DNA from: RGIG8368 sp045540275
Lineage (GTDB): Bacteria > Verrucomicrobiota > Kiritimatiellia > RFP12 > UBA1067
Assembly: GCA_045540275.1 (NCBI GenBank)
Contig: JAZQGX010000178.1
Location: forward strand, 1-47,451
Length of the DNA: 47,451 nt
Reading direction: 5' to 3'
Below the pieces are notes generated by a model. It had not been told where the DNA came from, did not search any database, and was given only the letters and a program-made list of their open reading frames with translations. Shown piece after piece: positions 33,711 through 41,936 of this stretch (within the stretch, counting starts at the first letter, position 1; every line of letters begins with the position of its first letter). A program made the translations under genes and the position numbers.

Positions 33711-34619
33711 TTACCTCGAGAGTCGTTTACGTTCCTGTAAATAGGCGCGGACCAAAGTATCGACGCCCTCCTCCGTCGAGACCAGACGGTAGTCCACCTT
33801 CATTTCAGAGCATGCCTTGCGGTACTTGTCGATGAATGCCCCCATCACGTCTTTGTACTCCTTGGCCATGGTCCGGGGATCGGCCATGACCTTCTCGCCG
33901 GTCTCCAAATCCTCAAATTCGCCGCCTCGTTTAAGGTTGAGCGTAAGCTCCACCGGATCCATGACATGGAAGACGATGACATCGTGCATGTTTTTGCGGA
34001 AATGGGCGATGGCCTTGATCATTTCCTCTTGATCTTCCAACAGATCGGAAAGAATGACCACGAGCGCGCGACGGCTGATGGATTCGGCGATCTGGTGCAT
34101 CACCTCCGCACCGCCGGTCTTTTTCTCGGGTTTGAAATCCTGCAGGATCTTCATTGAATTGTTTAATCCGTTGAAGGAATTCTTGCAAGGAAGCGCGGCA
34201 TCGAGCTTTTCGCCGTAGATGTACATTCCAACCGAATCCCGGGCCTTGAGCACCACGTAGCCGAGCGCCGCCGAAAGCGTGCAGACGTAATCGTACTTGG
34301 TGGGGCGTAAAGGATCGGAGGTATAATTCATCGAACCGCTCCGGTCGACAATCAGGTAAACGCGCAAATTCGTCTCGTCCTGATATCTTCGGATGTAATA
34401 CTTGTCGGTACGCCCCAGCACCTTCCAGTCAATGCGCTTGAGGTCGTCACCCGGCATATAGGAGCGGTGATCGGCAAATTCGGTGCTCGACCCGCGCTGT
34501 GCGCTTCGGTGGCGTCCGGCCAAGGTGCCCTCGACCACACCGCGCGAATTGAGCTGCAGCTGGTTCAGCTTCGCCATCTGCGCGGCATTGAGAAATGCGG
34601 CTATGCCTTCCTTCTTCAT
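33711..34619 (-). CDS. DUF58 domain protein
   Basis: This 302-residue cytoplasmic protein has the DUF58 signature SSTEFADHRSYMPGDDLKRIDWKVLGRTDKYYIRRYQDE (about 45-83), followed by a von Willebrand A-like fold with the metal motif DRSGS and VVILSDLLEDQEEM. It usually forms a unit with a MoxR AAA+ ATPase and BatA-type membrane proteins. Here BatA follows after 6 nt, but the ATPase position upstream is taken by a secreted protein of unknown type. Confidence 0.9.
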   Translation of the reverse strand: MKKEGIAAFLNAAQMAKLNQLQLNSRGVVEGTLAGRHRSAQRGSSTEFADHRSYMPGDDLKRIDWKVLGRTDKYYIRRYQDETNLRVYLIVDRSGSMNYTSDPLRPTKYDYVCTLSAALGYVVLKARDSVGMYIYGEKLDAALPCKNSFNGLNNSMKILQDFKPEKKTGGAEVMHQIAESISRRALVVILSDLLEDQEEMIKAIAHFRKNMHDVIVFHVMDPVELTLNLKRGGEFEDLETGEKVMADPRTMAKEYKDVMGAFIDKYRKACSEMKVDYRLVSTEEGVDTLVRAYLQERKRLSR

Positions 34620-34630
34620 ATCAACCTGCT

Positions 34631-35434
34631 CTACTTTTTACGTTCCACCGCCAGCCAATAGTCGCCCGTCGTATCCGCGAGCAACACAAAGCTTCCATCC
34701 GTCGAGGACTTGACGAAACGCCAACCCTTGGCGACCGAATCGATTTTACCGAAAACGAGCTCTTGAGGCTGGGCGCCTGGGGGAGCCAACACCACCTTCG
34801 CCGCAGGCGGGGAGATTTTGCTTTGCAACAGATCGCATGCGCAGCCGTAGGCATACGGCATCTTCAGCGCACGGCGCAATCGCGTGGTTTCGCGCCCAGT
34901 GTTTTTGCTGAAGAGACGATAGCGCTGGTTCTTCAGCCCCTGAATGCGATCGAACGACTGCAGCGAGTACTCCCACGCGTTGCCGAACCGGTCGTGCGCA
35001 GGAATTCCTGCGGTCATAACCGGATCGAGCTTCTCGGGAAATTCCACCTTGTCGATGTAGTATTTGCGGAGCGCCTTGACCACCAGCTCGGCGTCGATTC
35101 TCGTCAACCAGCGTTTGGACATTATGTCGGCCGAACGGTATACGGGATGGCGGGTGGCGGTTTTCAGCACCGCGCTGGCAAATACCCGCTCGGCCTCGGC
35201 GGTTTTTCCGCCCTGAAGCAGATGCCAAGCGACGAGGGTTTTAACCACCGGCAGCCACTCGCCCAGAGTGCTCGACTTGTCCATCGCCCTGAGCCCCGCA
35301 CCGACCACGCCTAGATGGTTGGACGGATTGGCGGCATGAATGCGCCAAACCCGCAAAAAAGCATGGTCCTGCGCAGTATCGGCAGCCAGCGGCCATACTG
35401 CCAGGAGAACCAAAAAAAATCCAAGAATTTTCAT
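34631..35434 (-). CDS. Secreted hypothetical protein with pseudopilin-like segment
   Basis: This 267-residue protein has a signal peptide (about 1-18). The N-terminal half is helical and alanine-rich, like a tetratricopeptide-type repeat (LVAWHLLQGGKTAEAERVF). Residues about 120-155 (ALRKYYIDKVEFPEKLDPV, HDRFGNAWEYS) resemble the end of type II secretion pseudopilins of the GspG type, without the usual N-terminal methylation site. It is the first gene of a run with DUF58, BatA-like, phosphomannomutase and DUF1080. A -10 box lies 6 nt before its ATG. Function unknown. Confidence 0.65.
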   Translation of the reverse strand: MKILGFFLVLLAVWPLAADTAQDHAFLRVWRIHAANPSNHLGVVGAGLRAMDKSSTLGEWLPVVKTLVAWHLLQGGKTAEAERVFASAVLKTATRHPVYRSADIMSKRWLTRIDAELVVKALRKYYIDKVEFPEKLDPVMTAGIPAHDRFGNAWEYSLQSFDRIQGLKNQRYRLFSKNTGRETTRLRRALKMPYAYGCACDLLQSKISPPAAKVVLAPPGAQPQELVFGKIDSVAKGWRFVKSSTDGSFVLLADTTGDYWLAVERKK

Positions 35435-35440
35435 GCTTTC

Positions 35441-35469
35441 ATTTTATCAGTTTTGGAGAGGAAAAACAA
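35441..35469 (-). promoter_or_regulatory. Promoter for a leaderless mRNA of the DUF58/Bat run
   Basis: On the minus strand TTGTTT (35469-35464), 17 nt, then TGA plus TAAAAT (35446-35441), followed by only 6 nt before the ATG at 35434. No ribosome site fits in the gap. Confidence 0.5.
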
Positions 35470-35480
35470 ATAATTTACAA

Positions 35481-35509
35481 TTGACACCAGGTGTTTTTTT
35501 TCATATCGT
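35481..35509 (+). promoter_or_regulatory. Promoter of potABC
   Basis: A perfect TTGACA (35481-35486) is followed after 17 nt by TATCGT (35504-35509). The leader to potA would be about 45 nt and contains AGGAGG before the GTG start. Confidence 0.65.
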
Positions 35510-35561
35510 TTTGACTTTATAAGCTTACGGTTTTTCCAATGTCTCATCAGGAGGCTTAAAA

Positions 35562-36722
35562 GTGTCCGATTTTCTCGTCTTTGATCGTGTTTCAAAAAAA
35601 TTCGGCGCGCTGACTGCGGTCAACGATGTTTCCTTTGTCGTAAAAAAAGGCGAATTCTTCTCGCTGCTTGGCCCGAGCGGATGCGGGAAAACCACGCTGC
35701 TGCGAATGCTGGGCGGGTTTGAACGCCCTGATTCCGGACGGATATACCTTGGCGGACGCGATATTACGGATTTGCCCCCTAACCTGCGCCGAGTGCATAC
35801 CGTATTCCAGAACTACGCGCTTTTTCCGACGATGACGGTTTGGGACAACATCGCTTTTTCGCTGCGCCTTGCGAAAAATCCGAAATACGTCATCGAAGAG
35901 TCGGTCGACTCCATCCTTGAGCTGATCAGAATGAGTGACCATGCCTACAAATACCCCAGCCAACTTTCCGGCGGACAGAAGCAGCGCGTGGCAATCGCCC
36001 GCGCACTTGTCGATCGACCTCAAGTGCTGCTGCTCGACGAACCGCTGGCGGCGTTGGATTTGAAACTTCGTCAGCACATGCTGCTCGAACTGGACACCAT
36101 CCACGACCAGGTCGGTATTACCTTCATGTACGTGACGCATGACCAGGGCGAGGCGATGTCCCTCTCCGACCGGATTGCCGTGATGAACAAGGGTAAAATC
36201 GAACAGCTTGACAAACCTGCAAAAATCTACGAAGCACCGCTTTCCGCCTTTGTCGCCGCATTTATCGGAGATACCAACTTCTTCGAAGGCGAAATTGTCG
36301 CCACCGATGGAGATTACTGCCTGATTTCAATTCCCGGCTTCGGTCGCATCCGCGCCTTCAACGACAAAAATCTCGCGTCAGGACAACGAGTGCTGCTCTC
36401 GGTCCGTCCGGAAAAGATACACGTTTCGCTCCACCAGCCCAAACCCGAGAACGGCGAGCGTCTCAACGTGTTTAAATCGGAAGTTACCGACATCATCTAT
36501 CAGGGCGTTTACACGAAATATTGGCTCAAAACCGCCGACCGATCCGTCTTTGCGCTCAAACCACACTCGCGTTTTCTGCTTGACCAGGAGCCAATCACCT
36601 GGAACGACACCACCTACCTCTGGTGGCATCCAGACGATGCCTACATGGTTGAAAGCAATACCGCACTTGACGAATCGCTGCTGCAGACCGCACCGCAATC
36701 CAAAGGAAACACGCAACAATGA
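35562..36722 (+). CDS. potA: Spermidine/putrescine-type ABC transporter ATP-binding protein
   Basis: This 386-residue ATPase powers uptake of polyamines or a related solute. It has Walker A GPSGCGKTT, Q-loop QNYALFP, signature LSGGQKQRVAIARAL, Walker B VLLLDEPLAALD and the switch His in YVTHDQGEAM. The C-terminal TOBE domain (about 280-370) reads VRPEKIHV and a DIIYQGVYTKYWL strand. GTG start with AGGAGG 8 nt upstream. The stop overlaps the potB start as ATGA. The closest family is PotA/FbpC; substrate is inferred from the neighbours. Confidence 0.93.
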   Translation: MSDFLVFDRVSKKFGALTAVNDVSFVVKKGEFFSLLGPSGCGKTTLLRMLGGFERPDSGRIYLGGRDITDLPPNLRRVHTVFQNYALFPTMTVWDNIAFSLRLAKNPKYVIEESVDSILELIRMSDHAYKYPSQLSGGQKQRVAIARALVDRPQVLLLDEPLAALDLKLRQHMLLELDTIHDQVGITFMYVTHDQGEAMSLSDRIAVMNKGKIEQLDKPAKIYEAPLSAFVAAFIGDTNFFEGEIVATDGDYCLISIPGFGRIRAFNDKNLASGQRVLLSVRPEKIHVSLHQPKPENGERLNVFKSEVTDIIYQGVYTKYWLKTADRSVFALKPHSRFLLDQEPITWNDTTYLWWHPDDAYMVESNTALDESLLQTAPQSKGNTQQ

Positions 36723-37627
36723 AATCAAGAAACTCCTCGCGTTGGACGGAGTGCCTGACCACATTGCCGTCCTTTCTTTGGCTTACGCTATTTTTCGTTG
36801 TGCCAACCCTCATCGTGCTGAGCATCGCTTTCCATGCTCCGTCGCCCGACGGAAACGTGTTGCCGGGGTTCACTCTGTCCACTTGGAAATCTATTTCGAA
36901 CCCGAACTATCCCGCCATCGTGTGGCGAACCATCTGGATTTCGGCGGCTACAACGTTCCTCTGCGTGGTTCTCTCCCTGCCCTGCGCATACAGCATCGCC
37001 CGCATGACCACGCGCTGGCGCTCAATTATCGCAGGCCTTATCATGCTCCCGTTCTGGACGAGCTTCATCGTCAGAGTATTTGCGTGGCGCACACTGCTCA
37101 ATCCGGAAAGTTTTCTGCAGAAGGCGTTAATTGCCATCGGGCTTGCCACTGAAAACACATCGCTGAACTACAACTCCGGGGCGATTCTGCTGGTGTCGGT
37201 CTACTCTTTTCTGCCGTTTGCCATCATGCCGATTTACACCGCCGCGGAGAAGTTCGACTACTCGCTGCTGGAGGCGGCGCGCGATCTGGGCGCAAAATCG
37301 TTTTTCGCATTCCGCAGGATTTTCATCCCCGGAGTGCGCCGCGGCGTGATATCGGCGATTCTTATGGTGTTCATTCCCGCCATTGGCTCCTATGTGATTC
37401 CCGATCTGGTCGGCGGCCGCGACTCCGAGCTTATCGGCAACAAGATTTATCAGCGCACCTTCCCTGACCGCAATCTGCCGCATGCGTCGGCATTGGCGGG
37501 CATCATGGGGATTTCGGTTCTGGTGCCACTTGCCTGCGTGGCATGGTGGATAAAACGGCAGGATGCGCGTGAGGCAAAGCGTCTGGCAGAGGCAACTGCC
37601 CGGAAAATCTCGGGAGGCGTGTCATGA
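36719..37627 (+). CDS. potB: Spermidine/putrescine-type ABC transporter permease
   Basis: This 302-residue inner membrane permease has about six hydrophobic segments and the coupling loop with the EAA motif: LEAARDLGAKSFFAFRRIFIPGVRRG (about 190-215), which docks on PotA. The N-terminal segment (about 16-38) and the extended periplasmic loop match PotB. It overlaps potA and potC by four bases on each side, so the three are translated together. Confidence 0.93.
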   Translation: MKSRNSSRWTECLTTLPSFLWLTLFFVVPTLIVLSIAFHAPSPDGNVLPGFTLSTWKSISNPNYPAIVWRTIWISAATTFLCVVLSLPCAYSIARMTTRWRSIIAGLIMLPFWTSFIVRVFAWRTLLNPESFLQKALIAIGLATENTSLNYNSGAILLVSVYSFLPFAIMPIYTAAEKFDYSLLEAARDLGAKSFFAFRRIFIPGVRRGVISAILMVFIPAIGSYVIPDLVGGRDSELIGNKIYQRTFPDRNLPHASALAGIMGISVLVPLACVAWWIKRQDAREAKRLAEATARKISGGVS

Positions 37628-38466
37628 AGCGATCGAGATTCGCCATAGTGATTCTGATTTTGGTAATGGTGTTTCTCTACCTGCCGATAGTCGTGCTGAT
37701 TACCAACAGCTTTAATTTGTCGAAATACGGCGGAGAATGGATCGGCTTTACTTTCAAGTGGTATCAGGCGCTGTTTTCGATACAGAACCGTGAAATCTGG
37801 CTTTCGTTCCAGCGCTCGCTGATTGTCGCGGCGAGCGCAACTGTGGCCAGCTGCATAATCGGCACCACCGCTGCACTTGCGCTTCATCGGTGGAAGGACA
37901 GGTTGCAGACCGCGCACTACAGCCTGATCTACACCCCGCTGGTTATGCCTGAGATCCTGATGGGTATTTCGCTGCTGATGATGTTCACCTCGGCGGGAAT
38001 CGGATGCGGTCTTGGTACAATTATCATTGCCCACATCACTTTCTGCGTGTCGTATGTCGCAATGACGGTGCTGGCGCGCCTGCAGGACTTCGACGATTCG
38101 CTGGTGGAGGCGGCATACGATTTGGGCGCAGGTCCATGGTATGCATTTTTCAAAGTGCAGCTGCCGATTCTCCTGCCCGGAATTATCGCCGGCGGCTTGC
38201 TTGCCTTCACCCTGTCCATCGATGACTTTGTCATCACCTTCTTCGTAACCGGACCGGGGGCCGACACGCTGCCACTGAAGATATACTCAATGATCAAGCA
38301 CTCGCGCCAGATGCCCGTCATCAACGCGCTTTCCACGCTGATGCTGACCTTCACCTGCCTGCTGGTTGCCATCTCAAAAATAACCGGACGGCGCAAAATC
38401 AAGCACAACACCGCACACCGACACCGTTCAAGCCTGCAGGTGCAGGCCAACCGCCATGTCGGTTAA
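37624..38466 (+). CDS. potC: Spermidine/putrescine-type ABC transporter permease
   Basis: This 280-residue second permease of the importer has six hydrophobic segments and an EAA loop, VEAAYDLGAGPWYAFFKVQLPILLPG (about 160-185), followed by AFTLSIDDFVITFFVTGPGADTLPLKIY, which is characteristic of PotC. The substrate-binding protein PotD, normally next, is not here; dnaG begins 33 nt downstream. Confidence 0.93.
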   Translation: MKRSRFAIVILILVMVFLYLPIVVLITNSFNLSKYGGEWIGFTFKWYQALFSIQNREIWLSFQRSLIVAASATVASCIIGTTAALALHRWKDRLQTAHYSLIYTPLVMPEILMGISLLMMFTSAGIGCGLGTIIIAHITFCVSYVAMTVLARLQDFDDSLVEAAYDLGAGPWYAFFKVQLPILLPGIIAGGLLAFTLSIDDFVITFFVTGPGADTLPLKIYSMIKHSRQMPVINALSTLMLTFTCLLVAISKITGRRKIKHNTAHRHRSSLQVQANRHVG

Positions 38467-38499
38467 GCCTAGCCCGAGCGGATTGCAACGCAAAGCACA

Positions 38500-40446
38500 A
38501 TGGACTTGTCACAAGCCAAAGAGGAAATACGAGCCCGAATCGACATCGTCGATTTGATTGGATCGCGCATCACGCTGAAGCGCAACGGTTCTGCGTGGAA
38601 GGCCTGCTGTCCTTTTCACAACGAGAAAACCCCGTCTTTCGTTGTAAATCAGGAGCGCCAGCAATATCACTGCTTCGGATGCGGAGAACATGGGGATATC
38701 TTCTCGTTTCTTCAGAAGCATGACGGAATGAGCTTTGTCGACGCGGTTAAGATGCTGGCGGAAAAGGCGGGAGTAGAGATTACCGAGCGCGAAGATCCGC
38801 AAGGCAATCTGCGGAAACGCCTCTACGCGCTGCATGCCGAACTAGCCGAATTCTACCGCCGCTGCCTTTTGCAGACCAAGGAGGCGGCGATCGCGCGCGA
38901 CTACCTGCTTTCGCGAAAACTTCCCGCTGATATCTGTGAAAAATTCACCATCGGTTATGCGGTGCGCAATCCGTCTGACGCCATCGAACAATGGGCGAAA
39001 AAACACAAATTCACAATGAGTGAACTTGAGGCCGGTGGGATCGTCCTGCCCTCAAAACGCGGCACAGGATACTACGACCGTTTTTGCGGACGCCTGATTT
39101 TCCCAATCCGCGACGCCCAGGGACGGGTGGTGGCGTTCAGCGGTCGCATCCTCGATCCGAAGGCGCATCCGGCAAAATACATCAACAGTCCGGAAACACC
39201 GATTTTCACCAAAGGCAATATTCTCTACGCGATGGAAAAAGCCTCGCGATTCATCGTCAAGGAGAAGAACCGAGAGGCCATTCTGTGCGAGGGGCAGATC
39301 GATGTCATTCGCTGCCATGCCTGTGGCTTTGAGAGCGCAATCGCATCTGAAGGAACGGCCTTTACGAAGGAGCAGGCATTGCTGCTGAAGCGGAGCGCGG
39401 ACAATGCGATTCTGCTTTACGATGCGGACAATGCAGGACGCAAAGCGGCAATCAGAAGCGCTGACATTCTTCTTTCCCATGAAATTCCGGTGCGCGTCGC
39501 CTCGCTCCCCGACGGAGAGGACCCCGACTCGTTTTTGCGAGAGCGGCAACCGGCGGAATTTCGCAAACTGCTCGACGCGGCAATTTCGATTACGACCTTC
39601 CAGATCCGCTCGCTCAAGGCCAATGAGCAAAACCCCGATTCCATTGAGTCGGTCACAAGAATCGGACGAGAGGTGATACAGCTGATTGCCAAATGTCCAA
39701 GCAGCATTATGCGTGCGAAACTGCTCAATGATGCCTCCGCCGAACTGAACATGCCGGTTTGCGCACTGGAGGAGGATTTGCAAAGGGAAATTGCGGACGC
39801 CAAAAACCGTCAGCACAATTCGGAGCGTTTCAAGGAAGTTTCCGCTGTCAAAAAAAAGCGTGCACCGGAGCCGAAGACACCGGCCCAGCATCCAGAGCCT
39901 CTGCAAAATACCGAGGTCGAAAGCAATCTGCAAAAACTTGATCTGCAAGCGGAAGCAGAAATCGAGCCGCCGCCCCCGCACGACGAGCTGGAGGCCGGAG
40001 CGTTTTTGCTTGAATTCGAAAACGACACCGAGCTACTGGAATTCGCCAAGGCCTATCTGCCTTGCTCGATTTTCTCCCATCGGCTGACCCGGGGCTTGGC
40101 AAAAGCGATTCTCGAAAACACATCTAACTGCTCCGATGCGGTACAGCACTTCTTGACCGGTTTGTCCGGTGATGACAAGACAATAATCGGAAAGCTACTG
40201 ATTCAGGAGCACAAGACCGCTTTCGCCCGCGAATTTTCGAAGGAGGAAGCGGCACAGAGTTTCATCAGGAAACTTTGGATCAACGAGTTGACCCGCAACC
40301 GCAATCAGCTTTTCGATCAAGATGAAAATGACGATGCAAATGTAAATCGCATCTTCTCGCTCTCGATTATGATAAAAAAAATCGGCAGCGCGCCATGGGA
40401 TCAAGTTGCAGAACTGATCGGTCAAATTTCCACTGAGTTTTCCTAA
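38500..40446 (+). CDS. dnaG: DNA primase
   Basis: This 648-residue primase makes the RNA primers for replication. The N-terminal zinc ribbon has Cys37, His40, Cys58 and Cys61 (PFHNEKTPSF between them). The catalytic core follows (RLIFPIRDAQGRVVAFSGRIL, then the Toprim part ILCEGQIDVIRCH and LLYDADNAGRKAA with the metal-binding acidic residues). A Pro/Glu-rich linker (about 445-495) leads to a C-terminal helical domain that should contact the DnaB helicase. No clear Shine-Dalgarno precedes the ATG. It may be read together with potABC. Confidence 0.95.
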   Translation: MDLSQAKEEIRARIDIVDLIGSRITLKRNGSAWKACCPFHNEKTPSFVVNQERQQYHCFGCGEHGDIFSFLQKHDGMSFVDAVKMLAEKAGVEITEREDPQGNLRKRLYALHAELAEFYRRCLLQTKEAAIARDYLLSRKLPADICEKFTIGYAVRNPSDAIEQWAKKHKFTMSELEAGGIVLPSKRGTGYYDRFCGRLIFPIRDAQGRVVAFSGRILDPKAHPAKYINSPETPIFTKGNILYAMEKASRFIVKEKNREAILCEGQIDVIRCHACGFESAIASEGTAFTKEQALLLKRSADNAILLYDADNAGRKAAIRSADILLSHEIPVRVASLPDGEDPDSFLRERQPAEFRKLLDAAISITTFQIRSLKANEQNPDSIESVTRIGREVIQLIAKCPSSIMRAKLLNDASAELNMPVCALEEDLQREIADAKNRQHNSERFKEVSAVKKKRAPEPKTPAQHPEPLQNTEVESNLQKLDLQAEAEIEPPPPHDELEAGAFLLEFENDTELLEFAKAYLPCSIFSHRLTRGLAKAILENTSNCSDAVQHFLTGLSGDDKTIIGKLLIQEHKTAFAREFSKEEAAQSFIRKLWINELTRNRNQLFDQDENDDANVNRIFSLSIMIKKIGSAPWDQVAELIGQISTEFS

Positions 40447-40510
40447 AATTTATGATTGAATGATGTTTCTATTTATAGTAACATGGTGATGTTTTTAGGA
40501 GCTTACGAAA

Positions 40511-41872
40511 ATGAAAATACCCTACAAGACGATTCTGGGCGAAGGTGAACTGCCCAAAGCATGGTACAACCTGCGGGCGGACATGAAGAAAAAACCAGCG
40601 CCGTTGTTGAATCCCAAAACGCATCAACCGGTCTGCGAAGAAGAGTTGAAGCAGGTCTTCTGTGATGAACTGGCAAAGCAAGAACTCAACGAGACCGATG
40701 CGGAAATTCCGATTCCCGACCCCGTTCTGGACTTTTACCGGATGTTTCGTCCCTCCCCGTTGATTCGGGCATACTTCCTTGAAAAGGCGTTGGGGACACC
40801 GGCCGCCATCTACTACAAATTCGAGGGTAATAACACCTCGGGTTCGCACAAGCTCAACTCGGCAATTGCGCAGGCCTACTATGCAAAAGCGCAGGGGCTT
40901 ACCGATGTTACCACTGAAACCGGAGCCGGACAATGGGGCACGGCGCTCTCGATGGCCTGTGCATTCTTCGGCCTGAACTGTCATGTCTACATGGTCAAAT
41001 GTTCGTATGAGCAGAAGCCGTTCCGCCGTGAAGTGATGCGAACATACAATGCCGATGTAACCCCTTCGCCGTCAATGACCACCGAAATCGGCAAATTAAT
41101 CAACCGTGAGCATCCGGGCACCAGCGGTTCGCTTGGATGTGCGATTTCCGAAGCGGTGGAAAAGGCGGTAAGCACCCCGGGCACGCGCTATCTGCTCGGC
41201 AGTGTGCTGAATCAGGTGTGTCTCCACCAGTCCATTATCGGTCTGGAGACCTCGTACGCACTTAAAAAACTGGGTGTTAAACCTGATGTGATTATCGGTT
41301 GTGCCGGCGGCGGCTCGAATCTGGCTGGAATTATTGCTCCTTTCATGGGTGAAAAGCTTCGCGGGGAAAACGATTATCGCTTTATCGCGGTAGAGCCTTC
41401 GAGCTGTCCGTCTTTGACGAGGGGACGCTATGCCTACGACTACTGCGACACCGGAAGGGTCTGTCCCCTTCAAAAGATGTACACGCTCGGTGCCGACTTC
41501 ATCCCATCGGCTTCGCATTCGGGCGGATTGCGCTATCACGGCATGAGTTCGCTTATCTCCGAACTCTACGATCAGAAACTCATTGAAGCGCGCTCGGTAA
41601 CGCAGAGCGAGGTTTTCGAAGCTGCCACTCTCTTTGCCCGCACCGAAGGGACTCTGCCGGCACCAGAATCCTCTCATGCGATTAAAGCGGCAATCGACGA
41701 GGCGCTGCGCTGCAAAGCGGAAGGACGCGCTGAAACGATCGTCTTCGGTCTGACCGGCACCGGCTACTTTGACCTACTTGCCTACGGGAAGTTCAACAAC
41801 GGTGAAATGCAGGACTACATCCCGACCGACGATGAGCTTGCCGAGGCATTCACAAGAATTCCCAAGATCTAG
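40511..41872 (+). CDS. trpB: TrpB2-type tryptophan synthase beta chain-like protein
   Basis: This 453-residue PLP enzyme condenses indole (or a similar nucleophile) with serine. Features: RPSPLIRAYFLEKALGTPAAIYYKFEGNNTSGSHKLN with the PLP lysine at 114, TETGAGQWGTALSMACAFFG, and the phosphate-binding loop GCAGGGSNLAG. The length, the N-terminal extension before RPSPL and the SEAVEKA region place it with TrpB2, which often stands alone without TrpA, as here. AGGAG lies 9 nt upstream of the ATG. A terminator follows. Confidence 0.9.
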   Translation: MKIPYKTILGEGELPKAWYNLRADMKKKPAPLLNPKTHQPVCEEELKQVFCDELAKQELNETDAEIPIPDPVLDFYRMFRPSPLIRAYFLEKALGTPAAIYYKFEGNNTSGSHKLNSAIAQAYYAKAQGLTDVTTETGAGQWGTALSMACAFFGLNCHVYMVKCSYEQKPFRREVMRTYNADVTPSPSMTTEIGKLINREHPGTSGSLGCAISEAVEKAVSTPGTRYLLGSVLNQVCLHQSIIGLETSYALKKLGVKPDVIIGCAGGGSNLAGIIAPFMGEKLRGENDYRFIAVEPSSCPSLTRGRYAYDYCDTGRVCPLQKMYTLGADFIPSASHSGGLRYHGMSSLISELYDQKLIEARSVTQSEVFEAATLFARTEGTLPAPESSHAIKAAIDEALRCKAEGRAETIVFGLTGTGYFDLLAYGKFNNGEMQDYIPTDDELAEAFTRIPKI

Positions 41873-41877
41873 AACAA

Positions 41878-41922
41878 GACACGAAAAAAGCCGCGCCTTC
41901 CCGGCGCGCCTTTTTTCGTGTC
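41878..41922. terminator. Bidirectional terminator after trpB
   Basis: A long hairpin, GACACGAAAAAAG then CGCGCC, pairs with GGCGCG and TTTTTTCGTGTC around a TTCC loop with one mismatch. The A-run and T-run on either side make it work for the convergent trpB and oxidoreductase genes. Confidence 0.88.
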
Positions 41923-41936
41923 GTCGCAAACAGAAC

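Noticed and set aside
39052..39981. 309-codon minus-strand frame
   Set aside because: It is antisense to the dnaG core and has no motif or start signal.
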